A stretch of DNA of 57,765 nt from an alpha proteobacterium SCGC AAA536-G10 (lineage in GTDB: Bacteria; Pseudomonadota; Alphaproteobacteria; Puniceispirillales; Marisalimonadaceae): the NCBI GenBank assembly GCA_000384615.1, contig ARQU01000013.1, forward strand, positions 1 through 57,765. Reading direction: 5' to 3'. Every line of letters begins with the position of its first letter. Within the stretch, counting starts at the first letter, position 1. A program made the translations under genes and the position numbers. The notes beneath the pieces were generated by a model that was not told the DNA's origin, ran no database searches, and saw only the letters and a list, made by a program, of their open reading frames with translations. Below, one piece after another: positions 35,435-45,014 of this stretch.

Positions 35435-36643
35435 CTAATATGCTATTTTTTTTATAAATAGATCTAATATCTCTACCTTACTAAAACCAAATTCACTTAA
35501 TATTTCTTCAGTATTTTCTCCAATATCTGGAGGTGAAGATAAATCATCAATTTTATTTTCCTTAATTTTAAAACTTAATGATGGAACAAGATATTTTTTA
35601 TTAGTTTTTTTTAAATTAGTGTGAATCCAGTTTTCTCTTTGTTTAAAGTGACTTTCTGAAACTACTTGCTGAAAATCTCTTACCTTTGCTGCTGGCACAT
35701 GATTATAATTTAATTTAGTTTCCCATTTGTCCGCAGTATTGGATTTTATAACTGAAGCTATACGTTTTTTTAATAGATCTTTATTTTTAGTTCTATATTT
35801 ATGATCAAACCACTTAGAATTTTCTTCAATATTTTTTCCAAAAAGAGTTTCATATAACATTTCAAATTGTTTTTGAGTATTTGCAGCTATTGACAATAGG
35901 CTACCACAAGATGTTTCAAAACAACCTGATGAGGGACTTCCTGACCATGCGTCATTTCCATTAGGTTTAAGTTTAATATTTGAATTTAAAGTAGTTGAAA
36001 CTAAATTTGACATTAAGAATAGAGAAGTGTCGTACATACTAATATCTAACCATTTAGCTGACTTATCTTTATATAAATTTGCTATTGCTGCTGTTACTGC
36101 AAAAGCAGCGTTTAGACCGGTAGCATAGTCAATATAAGGTGCCCCAACTTTCAGAGGGCCCGAAGTTTCATTACCAGTTGTAGACATTATACCAGAAGCA
36201 GCTTGTACAACATGATCGTAGGCAGATCTGTTCCCAAGATCACCATTTTGACCATATGCGGAAATTGAACATAGAATAATACTTGGATTAATTTTTTTTA
36301 AATTATCAAAAGAAAAGCCCAACTTTTTAAATTTACCTGGCGTCATATTTTCCATAACAACATCTGACTGTCTTACAAATTCATTAAATGTTGATTTACC
36401 AATTTTATTTTTTAAATCTAAACATATCGAACGTTTATTTCCATTTTGTACGATGAAATTAGTACCCATTAAATCATCAGAGAGTTTTTTATCATCACCA
36501 CCAATTCTTGCCCAATCACCTAAGTTAGGATTTTCAATTTTAATTACATTTGCACCAAGCAAGCTTAATTGATAAGACCCATACGGGCCTGCTAAAACCT
36601 GGGTTAGGTCTAAAATCGTAATATCTTTTAAAGGTTTAAACAT
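35435..36643 (-). CDS. CaiB/BaiF family-III CoA transferase
   Basis: The 402-aa protein has the N-terminal VLAGPYGSYQLSLLGANVIK, typical of family III, and a likely catalytic Asp at about residue 143 (SAYDHVVQA). It moves CoA onto an organic acid. It lies between a dehydratase gene and the TctC-type binding protein gene, so it probably activates the imported acid. The start has Met-Phe-Lys-Pro-Leu with no competing upstream start. Confidence 0.9.
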   Translation of the reverse strand: MFKPLKDITILDLTQVLAGPYGSYQLSLLGANVIKIENPNLGDWARIGGDDKKLSDDLMGTNFIVQNGNKRSICLDLKNKIGKSTFNEFVRQSDVVMENMTPGKFKKLGFSFDNLKKINPSIILCSISAYGQNGDLGNRSAYDHVVQAASGIMSTTGNETSGPLKVGAPYIDYATGLNAAFAVTAAIANLYKDKSAKWLDISMYDTSLFLMSNLVSTTLNSNIKLKPNGNDAWSGSPSSGCFETSCGSLLSIAANTQKQFEMLYETLFGKNIEENSKWFDHKYRTKNKDLLKKRIASVIKSNTADKWETKLNYNHVPAAKVRDFQQVVSESHFKQRENWIHTNLKKTNKKYLVPSLSFKIKENKIDDLSSPPDIGENTEEILSEFGFSKVEILDLFIKKIAY

Positions 36644-36679
36644 GCGGTTTTTATTTTATGAAAAATTTATAATGAGTAA

Positions 36680-36705
36680 TAAGAGGGAATATTAATTCCC
36701 TCTTA
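36680..36705 (-). terminator. 11-bp hairpin after the tctC gene
   Basis: A perfect stem (taagagggaat with attccctctta) surrounds a 4-nt loop, just past the tctC stop and before the CoA transferase start. It matches the style of the hairpin after the other binding-protein gene. It probably stabilises tctC mRNA or partly stops transcription. Confidence 0.6.
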
Positions 36706-36711
36706 CTAAAT

Positions 36712-37665
36712 TTATTTTGACATAAATTTTGCTTTAATATCAGCGTATTGTCCCATACCGTCATCATGAAGAGCTCTAAACTCTTTTCCAGTCAACCATA
36801 CAGGTGAAAAACCGAAATTATTACCAAATTTGGTAAATTTTTCACTTTTAGCCGCTTTTTCCATAATTTGAGATAATTTTTCCATTACAGATTTTGGTGT
36901 TCCTTTTGGAGCATATAGACCTCTAGTCACTCCTATTTCTGCTGGTATATTTAAATCTCTTAGGGTTTTCATATTTTTTGCTGGTGGATATGTAATATTT
37001 TGAAGAGAACCTCCAGTTCCAATAACGTCTAAAATTCCTTCTTTAACTGCAGCCAAAGCAACGGGAGCATGAATTATACAAATATCTATTTCATTTCCCA
37101 GAACTGCTTTTTTTAGATTTGCTCCTCCTCCAAAAGCAACAATCCTAAATTTTGCACCTGCGTATCCATTAATAGCGTGAGCCATAACATCGTGAGCATT
37201 ATATTTTGCTGCAACTCCAGCTATTAATTCACCAGGTCTCTTTTTAGACTTCTCTATAGCATCTGAAAGAGATGTATAACCTCGTTTTTTATTCGCTAAA
37301 ACATAAGTTGGAGTGGTATACATTCCACCTACATACTCAAAACTATCTGCTGTAAAAGGCATTTTTTTAAATGTATTCAATCCAATAATAGTATCAGTTC
37401 CATTTAAAAGTAGAGTATAGCCGTCATTTTTTGATTGTTGTACTTGTATGACACCTTTAGAACCTGCTCCACCAACTACATTTGATATTACAACATCGAC
37501 ACCTGCTGCATCTGCAAATGCCCCAACAAAACCTCTTGCTATTGTGTCTGTTCCACCTCCAGCTTTCCATGGAACAATAAGTCTTATTGTTTTATCAGGG
37601 AAACCAGCAAATGATGTTTGCATCATAATCCCAATTGTTGCTAAAAATATAATTAAAAATCTCAT
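36712..37665 (-). CDS. tctC: TctC-type solute-binding protein of a tripartite tricarboxylate transporter
   Basis: The 317-aa protein has a signal peptide (IGIMMQTSFAG) and the TctC opening FPDKTIRLIVPWKAGGGTD. Family members bind organic acids in the periplasm and feed the TctAB permease encoded next. It begins the tctC-side of a compact minus-strand cluster. Expression is probably raised over its neighbours by the hairpin at 36680-36705. Confidence 0.9.
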   Translation of the reverse strand: MRFLIIFLATIGIMMQTSFAGFPDKTIRLIVPWKAGGGTDTIARGFVGAFADAAGVDVVISNVVGGAGSKGVIQVQQSKNDGYTLLLNGTDTIIGLNTFKKMPFTADSFEYVGGMYTTPTYVLANKKRGYTSLSDAIEKSKKRPGELIAGVAAKYNAHDVMAHAINGYAGAKFRIVAFGGGANLKKAVLGNEIDICIIHAPVALAAVKEGILDVIGTGGSLQNITYPPAKNMKTLRDLNIPAEIGVTRGLYAPKGTPKSVMEKLSQIMEKAAKSEKFTKFGNNFGFSPVWLTGKEFRALHDDGMGQYADIKAKFMSK

Positions 37666-37684
37666 TTTATACCTCCTAATAAAG

Positions 37685-39175
37685 TTAGATTTTTGCCATT
37701 GATTGGCGTTTTATTCCTTGTCTAATTTCGTTAATAACAAGGAAAATAATTATGGCAAGAAAGATAATTCTTGGCCAAGTTGATAAAAACGTTGTCCAAT
37801 CACCTCCAGACAACATTAGTGCAGTTCTAGTATTAAATTCTATAATTGGTCCTAAAATGACACCCAGCACAATTGTTACTACCGGAAAACCTCTTTCTTC
37901 CATTATAAAGCCAAAAACACCTAGAAAAATTGCTGCGAAAACTGGAAAAATAGTCCCATAACTAGCAAAAGCACCCAAAGATGCAAAAATCATTACAAAT
38001 GGAAATAGCAAAGATCTATGTTGTCTTAAAACGTAGACAAAAAACCTAATTGCTCCCATAGCAATTAAAAACATAAAAATTCCCGCTAATAAAAGTCCTG
38101 CTAACATTCCATATACTACATCTCCACCTGTTTTCATAAGTGTTACACCAGGTTGTAATCCATGAAGATAAAGAGCACCAATCATAATAGCTGTTGAGGC
38201 ATCTCCTGGTATTCCAAGTGTTAACATTGGTACCATCGCACCTCCAGTAGTTCCATTATTAGCCGTTTCAGGAGCTATTACCCCATCAGGATTTCCTATT
38301 CCAAATTCTTCTGGATTTTTAGAGTTATTTTTAACTGTACCATAAGCCAGCCATGTTGCTCCGTCTGCTCCCACTCCTGGAACAGCTCCAACGATAGCAC
38401 CCATAAAACTTCCTGTTCCCCAAGCTTTCCATCTTGAGAAAAATTGTCTAAAGGTAGGTAACTTTATCCTAAACTTAGTTGCAACAATTTCAGCTTTACT
38501 TTTCATCAGGGCTAAGTCTGAAATAACAACCGCAAAACCAAATAAACCAACTAATGCTGCTGCAAAGGGAACTCCGGTTAATAAGTCTAGGGAGCCAAAA
38601 GTAAACCTTTCAATTGTATCAACTCTGTCCATCCCCATACATCCAATTAAAATGCCTACGCAAACTCCAATGAAACCCTTTAACATTGAGCCTCTAGTGA
38701 AAGCAGAAACCATGACTAACCCCATAATTCCAATGAGAGCAATATCTGCATTTGACGATTTTAAAGCAATGGCAGATATTACTGGAATAAAAGTGACTGC
38801 TATAATCCAACTTGACAAGCCACCAACAAAAGAGCCATATGTTGCATATCCAAGGGCTAAACCTGCCTCTCCTTTTTCTGCCATAGGGAACCCGTCAAGA
38901 GCAGTACAGGCCGAAGCAGGCGTTCCTGGAGTTCGCAAAAGTATGGCAGCAAAAGATCCTCCTAATTTGGTGCCTACATATACACCAATCATTACTAATA
39001 ATGCAGGCAAAGGATCTAAGGAATATGTCACAGGTAATAAAATAATGATTGCCATTGGAGAGCTTAATCCAGGTAAAGCGCCAACTAATAAACCAAGGAA
39101 AGTTCCTAAAAATAATAAAATTAAGTTAAGTGGTTGTAGACATTCATAAAACCCACCAATTAATCCTTCAAACAT
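37685..39175 (-). CDS. tctA: TctA large permease of a tripartite tricarboxylate transporter
   Basis: The 496-aa protein has about 11-12 membrane helices and the TctA signatures GALPGLSSPMAIIILLPVTY and GAVPGVGADGATWLAYG, with PTPASACT-like Pro-Gly loops (LRTPGTPASACTALDGFPMA). It forms the ion-coupled channel of the system. It is encoded between TctB and TctC in the same orientation. Confidence 0.95.
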   Translation of the reverse strand: MFEGLIGGFYECLQPLNLILLFLGTFLGLLVGALPGLSSPMAIIILLPVTYSLDPLPALLVMIGVYVGTKLGGSFAAILLRTPGTPASACTALDGFPMAEKGEAGLALGYATYGSFVGGLSSWIIAVTFIPVISAIALKSSNADIALIGIMGLVMVSAFTRGSMLKGFIGVCVGILIGCMGMDRVDTIERFTFGSLDLLTGVPFAAALVGLFGFAVVISDLALMKSKAEIVATKFRIKLPTFRQFFSRWKAWGTGSFMGAIVGAVPGVGADGATWLAYGTVKNNSKNPEEFGIGNPDGVIAPETANNGTTGGAMVPMLTLGIPGDASTAIMIGALYLHGLQPGVTLMKTGGDVVYGMLAGLLLAGIFMFLIAMGAIRFFVYVLRQHRSLLFPFVMIFASLGAFASYGTIFPVFAAIFLGVFGFIMEERGFPVVTIVLGVILGPIIEFNTRTALMLSGGDWTTFLSTWPRIIFLAIIIFLVINEIRQGIKRQSMAKI

Positions 39176-39185
39176 AAATATCCTT

Positions 39186-39692
39186 TTATAATTGTAATTT
39201 TAGAAAATATACAAAAAGCATGTATAAAAAGGCACTGCCAATTACCGAAATTATAATCATCCTTAAATAATCTCGCCTGTCATAAAGATAAAAGGCAACA
39301 AACAAGAATATACCGGTTGAAATTAAAAAATTTAGCTTTCCTAATGATGATGCGTATATAATGAGTAAAATTACTGACCCAAATCTTTTAAAATATAGTT
39401 GCTTATTTTCTAAAATATTCTCAACAAAATTAATTCTTTCATTTTTACGTTGAGTTATAAGCACATATTTTCTTAATGAATTAAATAGATATATAATTGA
39501 AAGAAAAAGAAGTAAAACAGCAATACCTAAAGGATAAGTTGCAAACGTCATTCCATCTGTTCCTATCTCTAATCCAGCATCTGAAGGATTATATGTAAAA
39601 AAACAGCCTATACCAATGATGATAAGAGATATTCCCATAATAATATCCTTTAGCACATCTCCCTTGGTTATTTTGTTTTCCTCATTCATCAA
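39186..39692 (-). CDS. tctB: TctB small permease subunit
   Basis: The 168-aa protein has four membrane helices, typical of the TctB family, with a conserved Gly-Pro-poor first helix and the linking FVENILENKQLYFKRFGSV. It is required with TctA for transport. An ATG one codon later (39689) is possible. Confidence 0.85.
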   Translation of the reverse strand: MMNEENKITKGDVLKDIIMGISLIIIGIGCFFTYNPSDAGLEIGTDGMTFATYPLGIAVLLLFLSIIYLFNSLRKYVLITQRKNERINFVENILENKQLYFKRFGSVILLIIYASSLGKLNFLISTGIFLFVAFYLYDRRDYLRMIIISVIGSAFLYMLFVYFLKLQL

Positions 39693-39704
39693 ATTAACTC
39701 ACAA

Positions 39705-41153
39705 TTAATCAAATTCTTTTTTTTGACCAGGTGCAGGTGAATATCCAAAATCACCCCTTGATATGATTTTTTCAACACCACCGTTTTTTTCAATCTTTTC
39801 AAGTTGTTCGCTTTTTGCCCTCTTGTTGACTTTCTCAGGATCACATATTTTCAGTAATTCATTATAAAACTCTTTAATAATATCTTCGTATTTTTTATCT
39901 TTTGACAAATCATTTTCTTCATATTGGTCATTTTCAAGATTGAACAATTGTGCAGGATATCCTTCTGCAAAATAGACATACTTAAATTTACCTTTTCTAA
40001 GCATAAAAGCACCAACTGGAGACGCAGCAGCATGATATTCAGATAAAACTATTCTTTCATAATCATCATTATCATTTGCAATTTTAATTAGAGACTTTCC
40101 AGGCAAATTATCATCTTCAACATTCTGTGTTATTCCAAGGCTGTCAATCACAGTAGGAAAAATGTCAACCAAACTTACAGGAGTTTTTACCTTTTTAGAT
40201 TTTGGAATATCTGGACCTGTAATAATCATAGGAACACCTGCAGATTCTTCAAACATAGTACTTTTGGCCCACATCCCCCTCATTCCAAGTGCATCACCAT
40301 GGTCAGAAGTGTAAATAATATTAGTGTTATCTGCAAAATCAGATTGTTTAAGAGAAGCCAAAACTTTCCCAATATTATTGTCTAAAAATGTGCATAAACC
40401 GAAATATGCTGAGGTTGCTTTTCTAACTTTTTCTTCATCAAAATAATCATCATAATTCATACACTTTCTCATAGCTATATAGTAAGGATGCTGACTTCTT
40501 TGGTCTTCTTCATATAATAAAGGCCATGGCACTTCATCTTCAGGGTACATATTATAAAATTCTTCAGGAGCTATTAGAGGGAAATGAGGACAAACATACG
40601 AAACAAATAAAACCCAAGGTTTATCTGTGCATTTTCTGTTCAGAATCCAATCGCTTGCATCTTTAGTAATTTGTTTATCATAGTTTGAATATGTTGTTTC
40701 ACCGCTCCCAACATCTTTTGAGTAATTTGCAGCCCCCTTACGAACAGGTAGCTCTTCTCTAATGAGACCTAATAAATCGCCAACTCCGTCAACAACATTT
40801 AAAGGATTTATTTGTTCAGAAAAACCTGTTGGGGCTTGATCGTCTAAAAAATGAAGTTTTCCAATTGACACTGCATCACAATTCCCCTGTACAGCCCGAT
40901 GTCCCCAACTTGGAATTTTACCATCATAAGGGTCTGCATTATCCCAATAACCTATTTCAGCATTATATCTTCCTGTAGCTAAAATAGCCCTTGATGGTAC
41001 GCATATGGGTGAATTACAGTATGCATTTTCAAAAAATGTTCCATTTTTAGCGAGTCTATCCAAATTAGGTGTTTTTACATGGCTATGTCCACTAACACCA
41101 AGCATTCTCTTGTTATGCTCATCAGATAATAATATTAATAAATTCCTGCTCAA
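39705..41153 (-). CDS. Cysteine-type sulfatase, cytoplasmic
   Basis: The 482-aa protein has the metal-binding LSDEHNKRMLG, the formylglycine-forming C-x-P-S-R (Cys51, ICVPSRA) and the later DHGDALGMRG. There is no signal peptide, so it acts on sulfate esters already inside the cell. It resembles choline-sulfatase and related aryl/alkyl sulfatases. It is the first gene of the tctBAC run and is divergent from a LysR regulator, so one signal may control uptake and desulfation together. The maturase is not in the window. Confidence 0.9.
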   Translation of the reverse strand: MSRNLLILLSDEHNKRMLGVSGHSHVKTPNLDRLAKNGTFFENAYCNSPICVPSRAILATGRYNAEIGYWDNADPYDGKIPSWGHRAVQGNCDAVSIGKLHFLDDQAPTGFSEQINPLNVVDGVGDLLGLIREELPVRKGAANYSKDVGSGETTYSNYDKQITKDASDWILNRKCTDKPWVLFVSYVCPHFPLIAPEEFYNMYPEDEVPWPLLYEEDQRSQHPYYIAMRKCMNYDDYFDEEKVRKATSAYFGLCTFLDNNIGKVLASLKQSDFADNTNIIYTSDHGDALGMRGMWAKSTMFEESAGVPMIITGPDIPKSKKVKTPVSLVDIFPTVIDSLGITQNVEDDNLPGKSLIKIANDNDDYERIVLSEYHAAASPVGAFMLRKGKFKYVYFAEGYPAQLFNLENDQYEENDLSKDKKYEDIIKEFYNELLKICDPEKVNKRAKSEQLEKIEKNGGVEKIISRGDFGYSPAPGQKKEFD

Positions 41154-41252
41154 ATAACACTCCCCAAGTTATTTAACAAGTAAATGATAGACAAGTTATT
41201 AATTAAAATATAATTTATATTTTTTATGTATATATAAAATAAAGTTATATTT

Positions 41253-42125
41253 ATGAGTTTAATTGAGTTGAAAACATTTTTGGCAGTAATTGAGGCAAGA
41301 GGCGTAAGTTCTGCTGCTATTAATTTAAATATGACACAGCCAGCAATAACTAAAAGGCTCAAAAATTTAAAAATGTATTTCGAAATAGAAAATCTATATA
41401 CAAGAAAAAATGGGGAATTTATTATAGGTGAAGAAGCAAAGCTATTACTCCCATTTGCCCAAAATGTCGTAGCATTGGAAGAAAACGCAAAAAAAGAAAT
41501 AAAAAATTATACTCACGGTATTAAAGGTAAAATTTTTATTGGTGCTGGTACTACTTGGTCTTTAGGAGATCTTCCTAAAGCTATAGCTAAAACTTCCGAA
41601 AAATTTCCTAACTTAGAAATTGACTTAAATATTGAAGCACCTGATTTGTTATTAAACAAATTATCACAAAATAAAATGGATATAATATTTGCTAGAAAGC
41701 CCGAAAATTTGAGTAATTTTGATTTTATTCACTTAAGAACTGATAAGTTCCTTATTTTTGCATCTTCATCACATCCAATTTTTGATAGAGATATATCAGT
41801 AAAAAAACTTTCTAAATATAAATGGACAATGAACAGTGCAGCAAAACAAACCGAAGATATTTTTTTCAATTGGTTCAATTCTCGAAACATAGAAAAACCA
41901 GTAATTTCTCTTAAAACAAATTCTCTAAGATTAGCTCTTAAGGTTGTTCAAAACTCGTCAATGCTATTGTTTACAGCGTCACCTGTTGATTTAGCACCTG
42001 ACACTTCTAGCTTGTCACAAATAAAAATAAAGGATTTCAATCTAAAAAGAGATACTGGTATAATAACAAGAAAGGGTTATAAAAGCCATTTCCTTGAAGA
42101 ATTATTAAAAAATATTAGAAAATAG
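41253..42125 (+). CDS. LysR-family regulator divergent from the sulfatase
   Basis: The 290-aa protein has the N-terminal LKTFLAVIEARGVSSAAI and TQPAITKRLKNL winged helix and a C-terminal effector domain starting near GKIFIGAGTTWSLG. It is divergent from the sulfatase gene across about 100 bp, so it probably regulates the sulfatase-tctBAC unit. The effector is unknown. Confidence 0.9.
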   Translation: MSLIELKTFLAVIEARGVSSAAINLNMTQPAITKRLKNLKMYFEIENLYTRKNGEFIIGEEAKLLLPFAQNVVALEENAKKEIKNYTHGIKGKIFIGAGTTWSLGDLPKAIAKTSEKFPNLEIDLNIEAPDLLLNKLSQNKMDIIFARKPENLSNFDFIHLRTDKFLIFASSSHPIFDRDISVKKLSKYKWTMNSAAKQTEDIFFNWFNSRNIEKPVISLKTNSLRLALKVVQNSSMLLFTASPVDLAPDTSSLSQIKIKDFNLKRDTGIITRKGYKSHFLEELLKNIRK

Positions 42126-42160
42126 TGCCTATAAAATAAGATTATATTTTAATTACTGGG

Positions 42161-42568
42161 CTATAGAATTGAAACTAAACCATTCATAGGATCAACTGTA
42201 ACTCTCTGGCCAGAAGACAAAAGTGAAGTAATATCTCCATCAATAAATCGGTCACATATTGTTAGATTCGCCAATGAAGCGCCCTGGGCCAAAATAGTAT
42301 TTGCCTTATTAAATAAAATTGCTTTAGGTGCCATTTTTCTTGCACACATTTCGTACAACATCCATGCTGAGGCAACACCACCTTTGGATTCATTGAGGAC
42401 TAAAATTTTATCAACATATGATTTTCCAACTAATTTGTGTTGCGGTCTAGAAAAAATTCCTTTTAATCTATCTAGATCATATCTTGCAGAAAAATTATCA
42501 TTTGCTGATAAGACTTCACCCTGAACTTTTTTTCCAATACCGATATGGCATTTAAGTAAAGTTTTCAT
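42161..42568 (-). CDS. AcnX small subunit (DUF126, aconitase X swivel domain)
   Basis: The start at 42568 (MKTLLKCHIG) overlaps the large-subunit stop as ATGA; an upstream in-frame start at 42601 would add a Cys-rich leader without support. The 135-aa protein has the DUF126 features YVDKILVLNESKGGVASAW and GDITSLLSSGQRVTVDP. It completes the active site of the aconitase X enzyme encoded just upstream. Confidence 0.9.
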   Translation of the reverse strand: MKTLLKCHIGIGKKVQGEVLSANDNFSARYDLDRLKGIFSRPQHKLVGKSYVDKILVLNESKGGVASAWMLYEMCARKMAPKAILFNKANTILAQGASLANLTICDRFIDGDITSLLSSGQRVTVDPMNGLVSIL

Positions 42569-43791
42569 ACAATTTCTCCAGCAACAGCAGAAGCTATACA
42601 ATTTTCCATGCTAGAAAGAGATGGTTCATATCCATATCCTCCCAATATATTAACAATCTTAGCTGAATTACTCATCAATCTTTTCCATCCGTTAGCCAAA
42701 CCAATTTCTCTGGCGTATTGATTATAAAAGCAAGTTCCTTCTAGAACTTTAGCTCCTGTTTTTTCAATTTGATCAATGAGTTTCATTCTTGAAGCATCAG
42801 AGTATACTTGAGGAGATGTACAAATTATTACCGGAACTTTGAAAGATTTATCAATACATAGCTCAGCAACTTTTTGCATTTCAAATATTGAGAGCTGAGG
42901 TGCTGCAAAAACAACGACATCAATTTTATCACCTTTTTTTCCAAACTGCGACTTTAGAGATATTATATCATCTAAAGTTATTATATGATCATCAAGTCGA
43001 TTTAAAAATTTTGAAGAGTAATTTTTAGCTTCTGGAGTTGTACCAATCATATGAAACAAAGGAATTGACCCATAACTTGCCATAGATGCTCCAAAATGTT
43101 TGAGTTCATCAGATTTTGGATTATGATTAATACCTTCTATAATTGGAACTTCCCAATAAGATCCTGAAATTTTTCCTATAAGAGCACCAAGTAATCCCCA
43201 ATCAGTCAGTTCTTCTGGTTTAAATTTAACAAGGAATTTTTTGGTTGGAATTCTTTTTTCTTCTAAATGCAAACCATACCTGGGAGTTCTCCCAGTTAAA
43301 CCAGCTGCTAGAGCAGATGGACCACCCTCATAGTTAGATCGTGCACCACAAACGCTATTAGAGTAAATAACAACTCCCGTATCACCATAAGCTACATGCT
43401 CTCCAAAAATTGGAGCCATAATCGTTTGATAATTTACACATGTATTTGTCATTAAGATGCCCATAGAAGTACAAGCTTTGATAGTTCGTCGTTCGATATT
43501 AGCCATTTCTTCTGTTTGACCAAGAGGAGTATAGTAATTTAAATCTACACCTCGAGGATCTGTAATCATAGGTATCTTTACTTTTGCTCCCATGCCAACC
43601 AAATTCTCAAGGAATAAAACACCATCAATACCCACTGATTCTGGATCTATCATCATATGTACGTTACTTACAGAAACAAAATTTTTAGCATCAAAAAAAT
43701 TTCCAACTTTAATTTGATGATTAATTGCCCACTTAACAGCTTCCCCTAATTCTCCCGAAGCCATAGCCTTTTCTTCTTTGTTTAATTCCAA
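42565..43791 (-). CDS. AcnX large subunit (DUF521, aconitase X catalytic domain)
   Basis: The 408-aa protein has the DUF521 features VSNVHMMIDPESVGIDG, TNTCVNYQTIMAPIFGEH and CGARSNYEGGPSALAAGLTG, with cysteines that can hold an Fe-S cluster. AcnX enzymes dehydrate cis-3-hydroxy-L-proline in bacteria, among other hydroxy acids. It is coupled to the small subunit, and with the neighbouring MR/MLE enzyme it may handle a related hydroxy acid. The substrate cannot be read. Confidence 0.9.
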   Translation of the reverse strand: MELNKEEKAMASGELGEAVKWAINHQIKVGNFFDAKNFVSVSNVHMMIDPESVGIDGVLFLENLVGMGAKVKIPMITDPRGVDLNYYTPLGQTEEMANIERRTIKACTSMGILMTNTCVNYQTIMAPIFGEHVAYGDTGVVIYSNSVCGARSNYEGGPSALAAGLTGRTPRYGLHLEEKRIPTKKFLVKFKPEELTDWGLLGALIGKISGSYWEVPIIEGINHNPKSDELKHFGASMASYGSIPLFHMIGTTPEAKNYSSKFLNRLDDHIITLDDIISLKSQFGKKGDKIDVVVFAAPQLSIFEMQKVAELCIDKSFKVPVIICTSPQVYSDASRMKLIDQIEKTGAKVLEGTCFYNQYAREIGLANGWKRLMSNSAKIVNILGGYGYEPSLSSMENCIASAVAGEIV

Positions 43792-43891
43792 TTCTATCTC
43801 TCAAAGATTAATAGATTTTTACATGATCATATTTACAATAAAAAATTTTTATATAAAAATTTATATATAACAATATTAAAATCTTATTTCT

Positions 43892-45001
43892 ATGAAATAC
43901 AAAATTATTAAAGCTGATATTTTTAAGTTCAACGTTAGTAATAAAACAAACTGGCTTTTCACACGATTACAAAATAATAGTGGTTTGTATGGATGGGGGG
44001 AAGCAACTCTTCAAGGTAAAGAATTTGAAATTTTGAAAAAAAAAAATGATATTCTTCAAATTATTCTAAATTCAAAATTTAATTCACCATTTGATTTAAA
44101 ACCAAAACTTCCTTTTAACAACATTCTCGAAGCCTCAATAAGTTCTTCAATCATGCAGTGTTTATGGGATATTTTTTCAAGAGAAAAAGGTCAATCAATT
44201 GGAGAGATGTTTTCAAATACAAAAAATGATTATATCTCAATATATGCTAATTTTAACAGATCAACTATCAATCGAGATTTAGAGGGTATTAAAACAAGAT
44301 TATTTGAAGTAATTAAAGATGGATTTAATGCCATAAAATTTGCACCATTTGATGAAGTTGAACCTGAAATGTCATTTAAAGAAATGATGAAAAATATGCA
44401 ACCTGGTCTGGATAGAATAGCTACTATTCATAGCAACATAGATAAAAATATTAAGTTAATGATTGATTGTCATTGGAGGTTTTCCTTTGATGCAATTATG
44501 GAATTAATTAATGAATGTGAAAAATATAATTTATATTGGATTGAATCGCCAATTGAGGAAAGTATAGAAAATATCTATGCACTCAAGACAATCAGGAAAA
44601 AATTAAATAATAAAGGCATAAAGCTAGCTGGATTAGAAAATCAAATAATGAAAAATGGTTTTTTTGAATTTGTCAAAAATAATACTCACGATGTCATGAT
44701 GCCAGATGTTAAATATTCGGGAGGCCCAGATGAAATGATCGAACTAGACAAGTTTTTTTCTAAACATGGTATAGAATTTTCCCCTCATAATCCTTCTGGA
44801 CCAATAGCACATGCCCACTCTATTCAAATTTGTTCAGTTTCAACACCTTGTCTCTTGGAATATCAATATAAAGAATCTGATAAATTTGACTCTATAGTTA
44901 ATTTATCGAACACACCTATAATAAACAGTAAAGTCAAAACTATTACTTCTGAAAAAGGTTTAGGTGTTTCAATTAATATGAAAAATCTTTTAAAAAAATA
45001 A
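43892..45001 (+). CDS. MR/MLE enolase-superfamily protein, galactonate dehydratase-like
   Basis: The 369-aa protein has the MR/MLE layout with YGWGEATLQG near the start and metal ligands in LMIDCHWRF, YWIESPIEES and AGLENQ. A distal His lies in EFSPHNPSGPI, as in galactonate dehydratases. The residue after the usual Lys (KFAPFDE) is not Lys, so it is a dehydratase of the DgoD kind more than a racemase. It is divergent from the AcnX genes and reads toward the dioxygenase operon. Confidence 0.8.
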   Translation: MKYKIIKADIFKFNVSNKTNWLFTRLQNNSGLYGWGEATLQGKEFEILKKKNDILQIILNSKFNSPFDLKPKLPFNNILEASISSSIMQCLWDIFSREKGQSIGEMFSNTKNDYISIYANFNRSTINRDLEGIKTRLFEVIKDGFNAIKFAPFDEVEPEMSFKEMMKNMQPGLDRIATIHSNIDKNIKLMIDCHWRFSFDAIMELINECEKYNLYWIESPIEESIENIYALKTIRKKLNNKGIKLAGLENQIMKNGFFEFVKNNTHDVMMPDVKYSGGPDEMIELDKFFSKHGIEFSPHNPSGPIAHAHSIQICSVSTPCLLEYQYKESDKFDSIVNLSNTPIINSKVKTITSEKGLGVSINMKNLLKK

Positions 45002-45014
45002 TATAAATTTTAAT

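Noticed and set aside
38652-39149. 165-aa plus-strand frame opposite tctA
   Set aside because: It is an antisense shadow of a well-conserved membrane gene.
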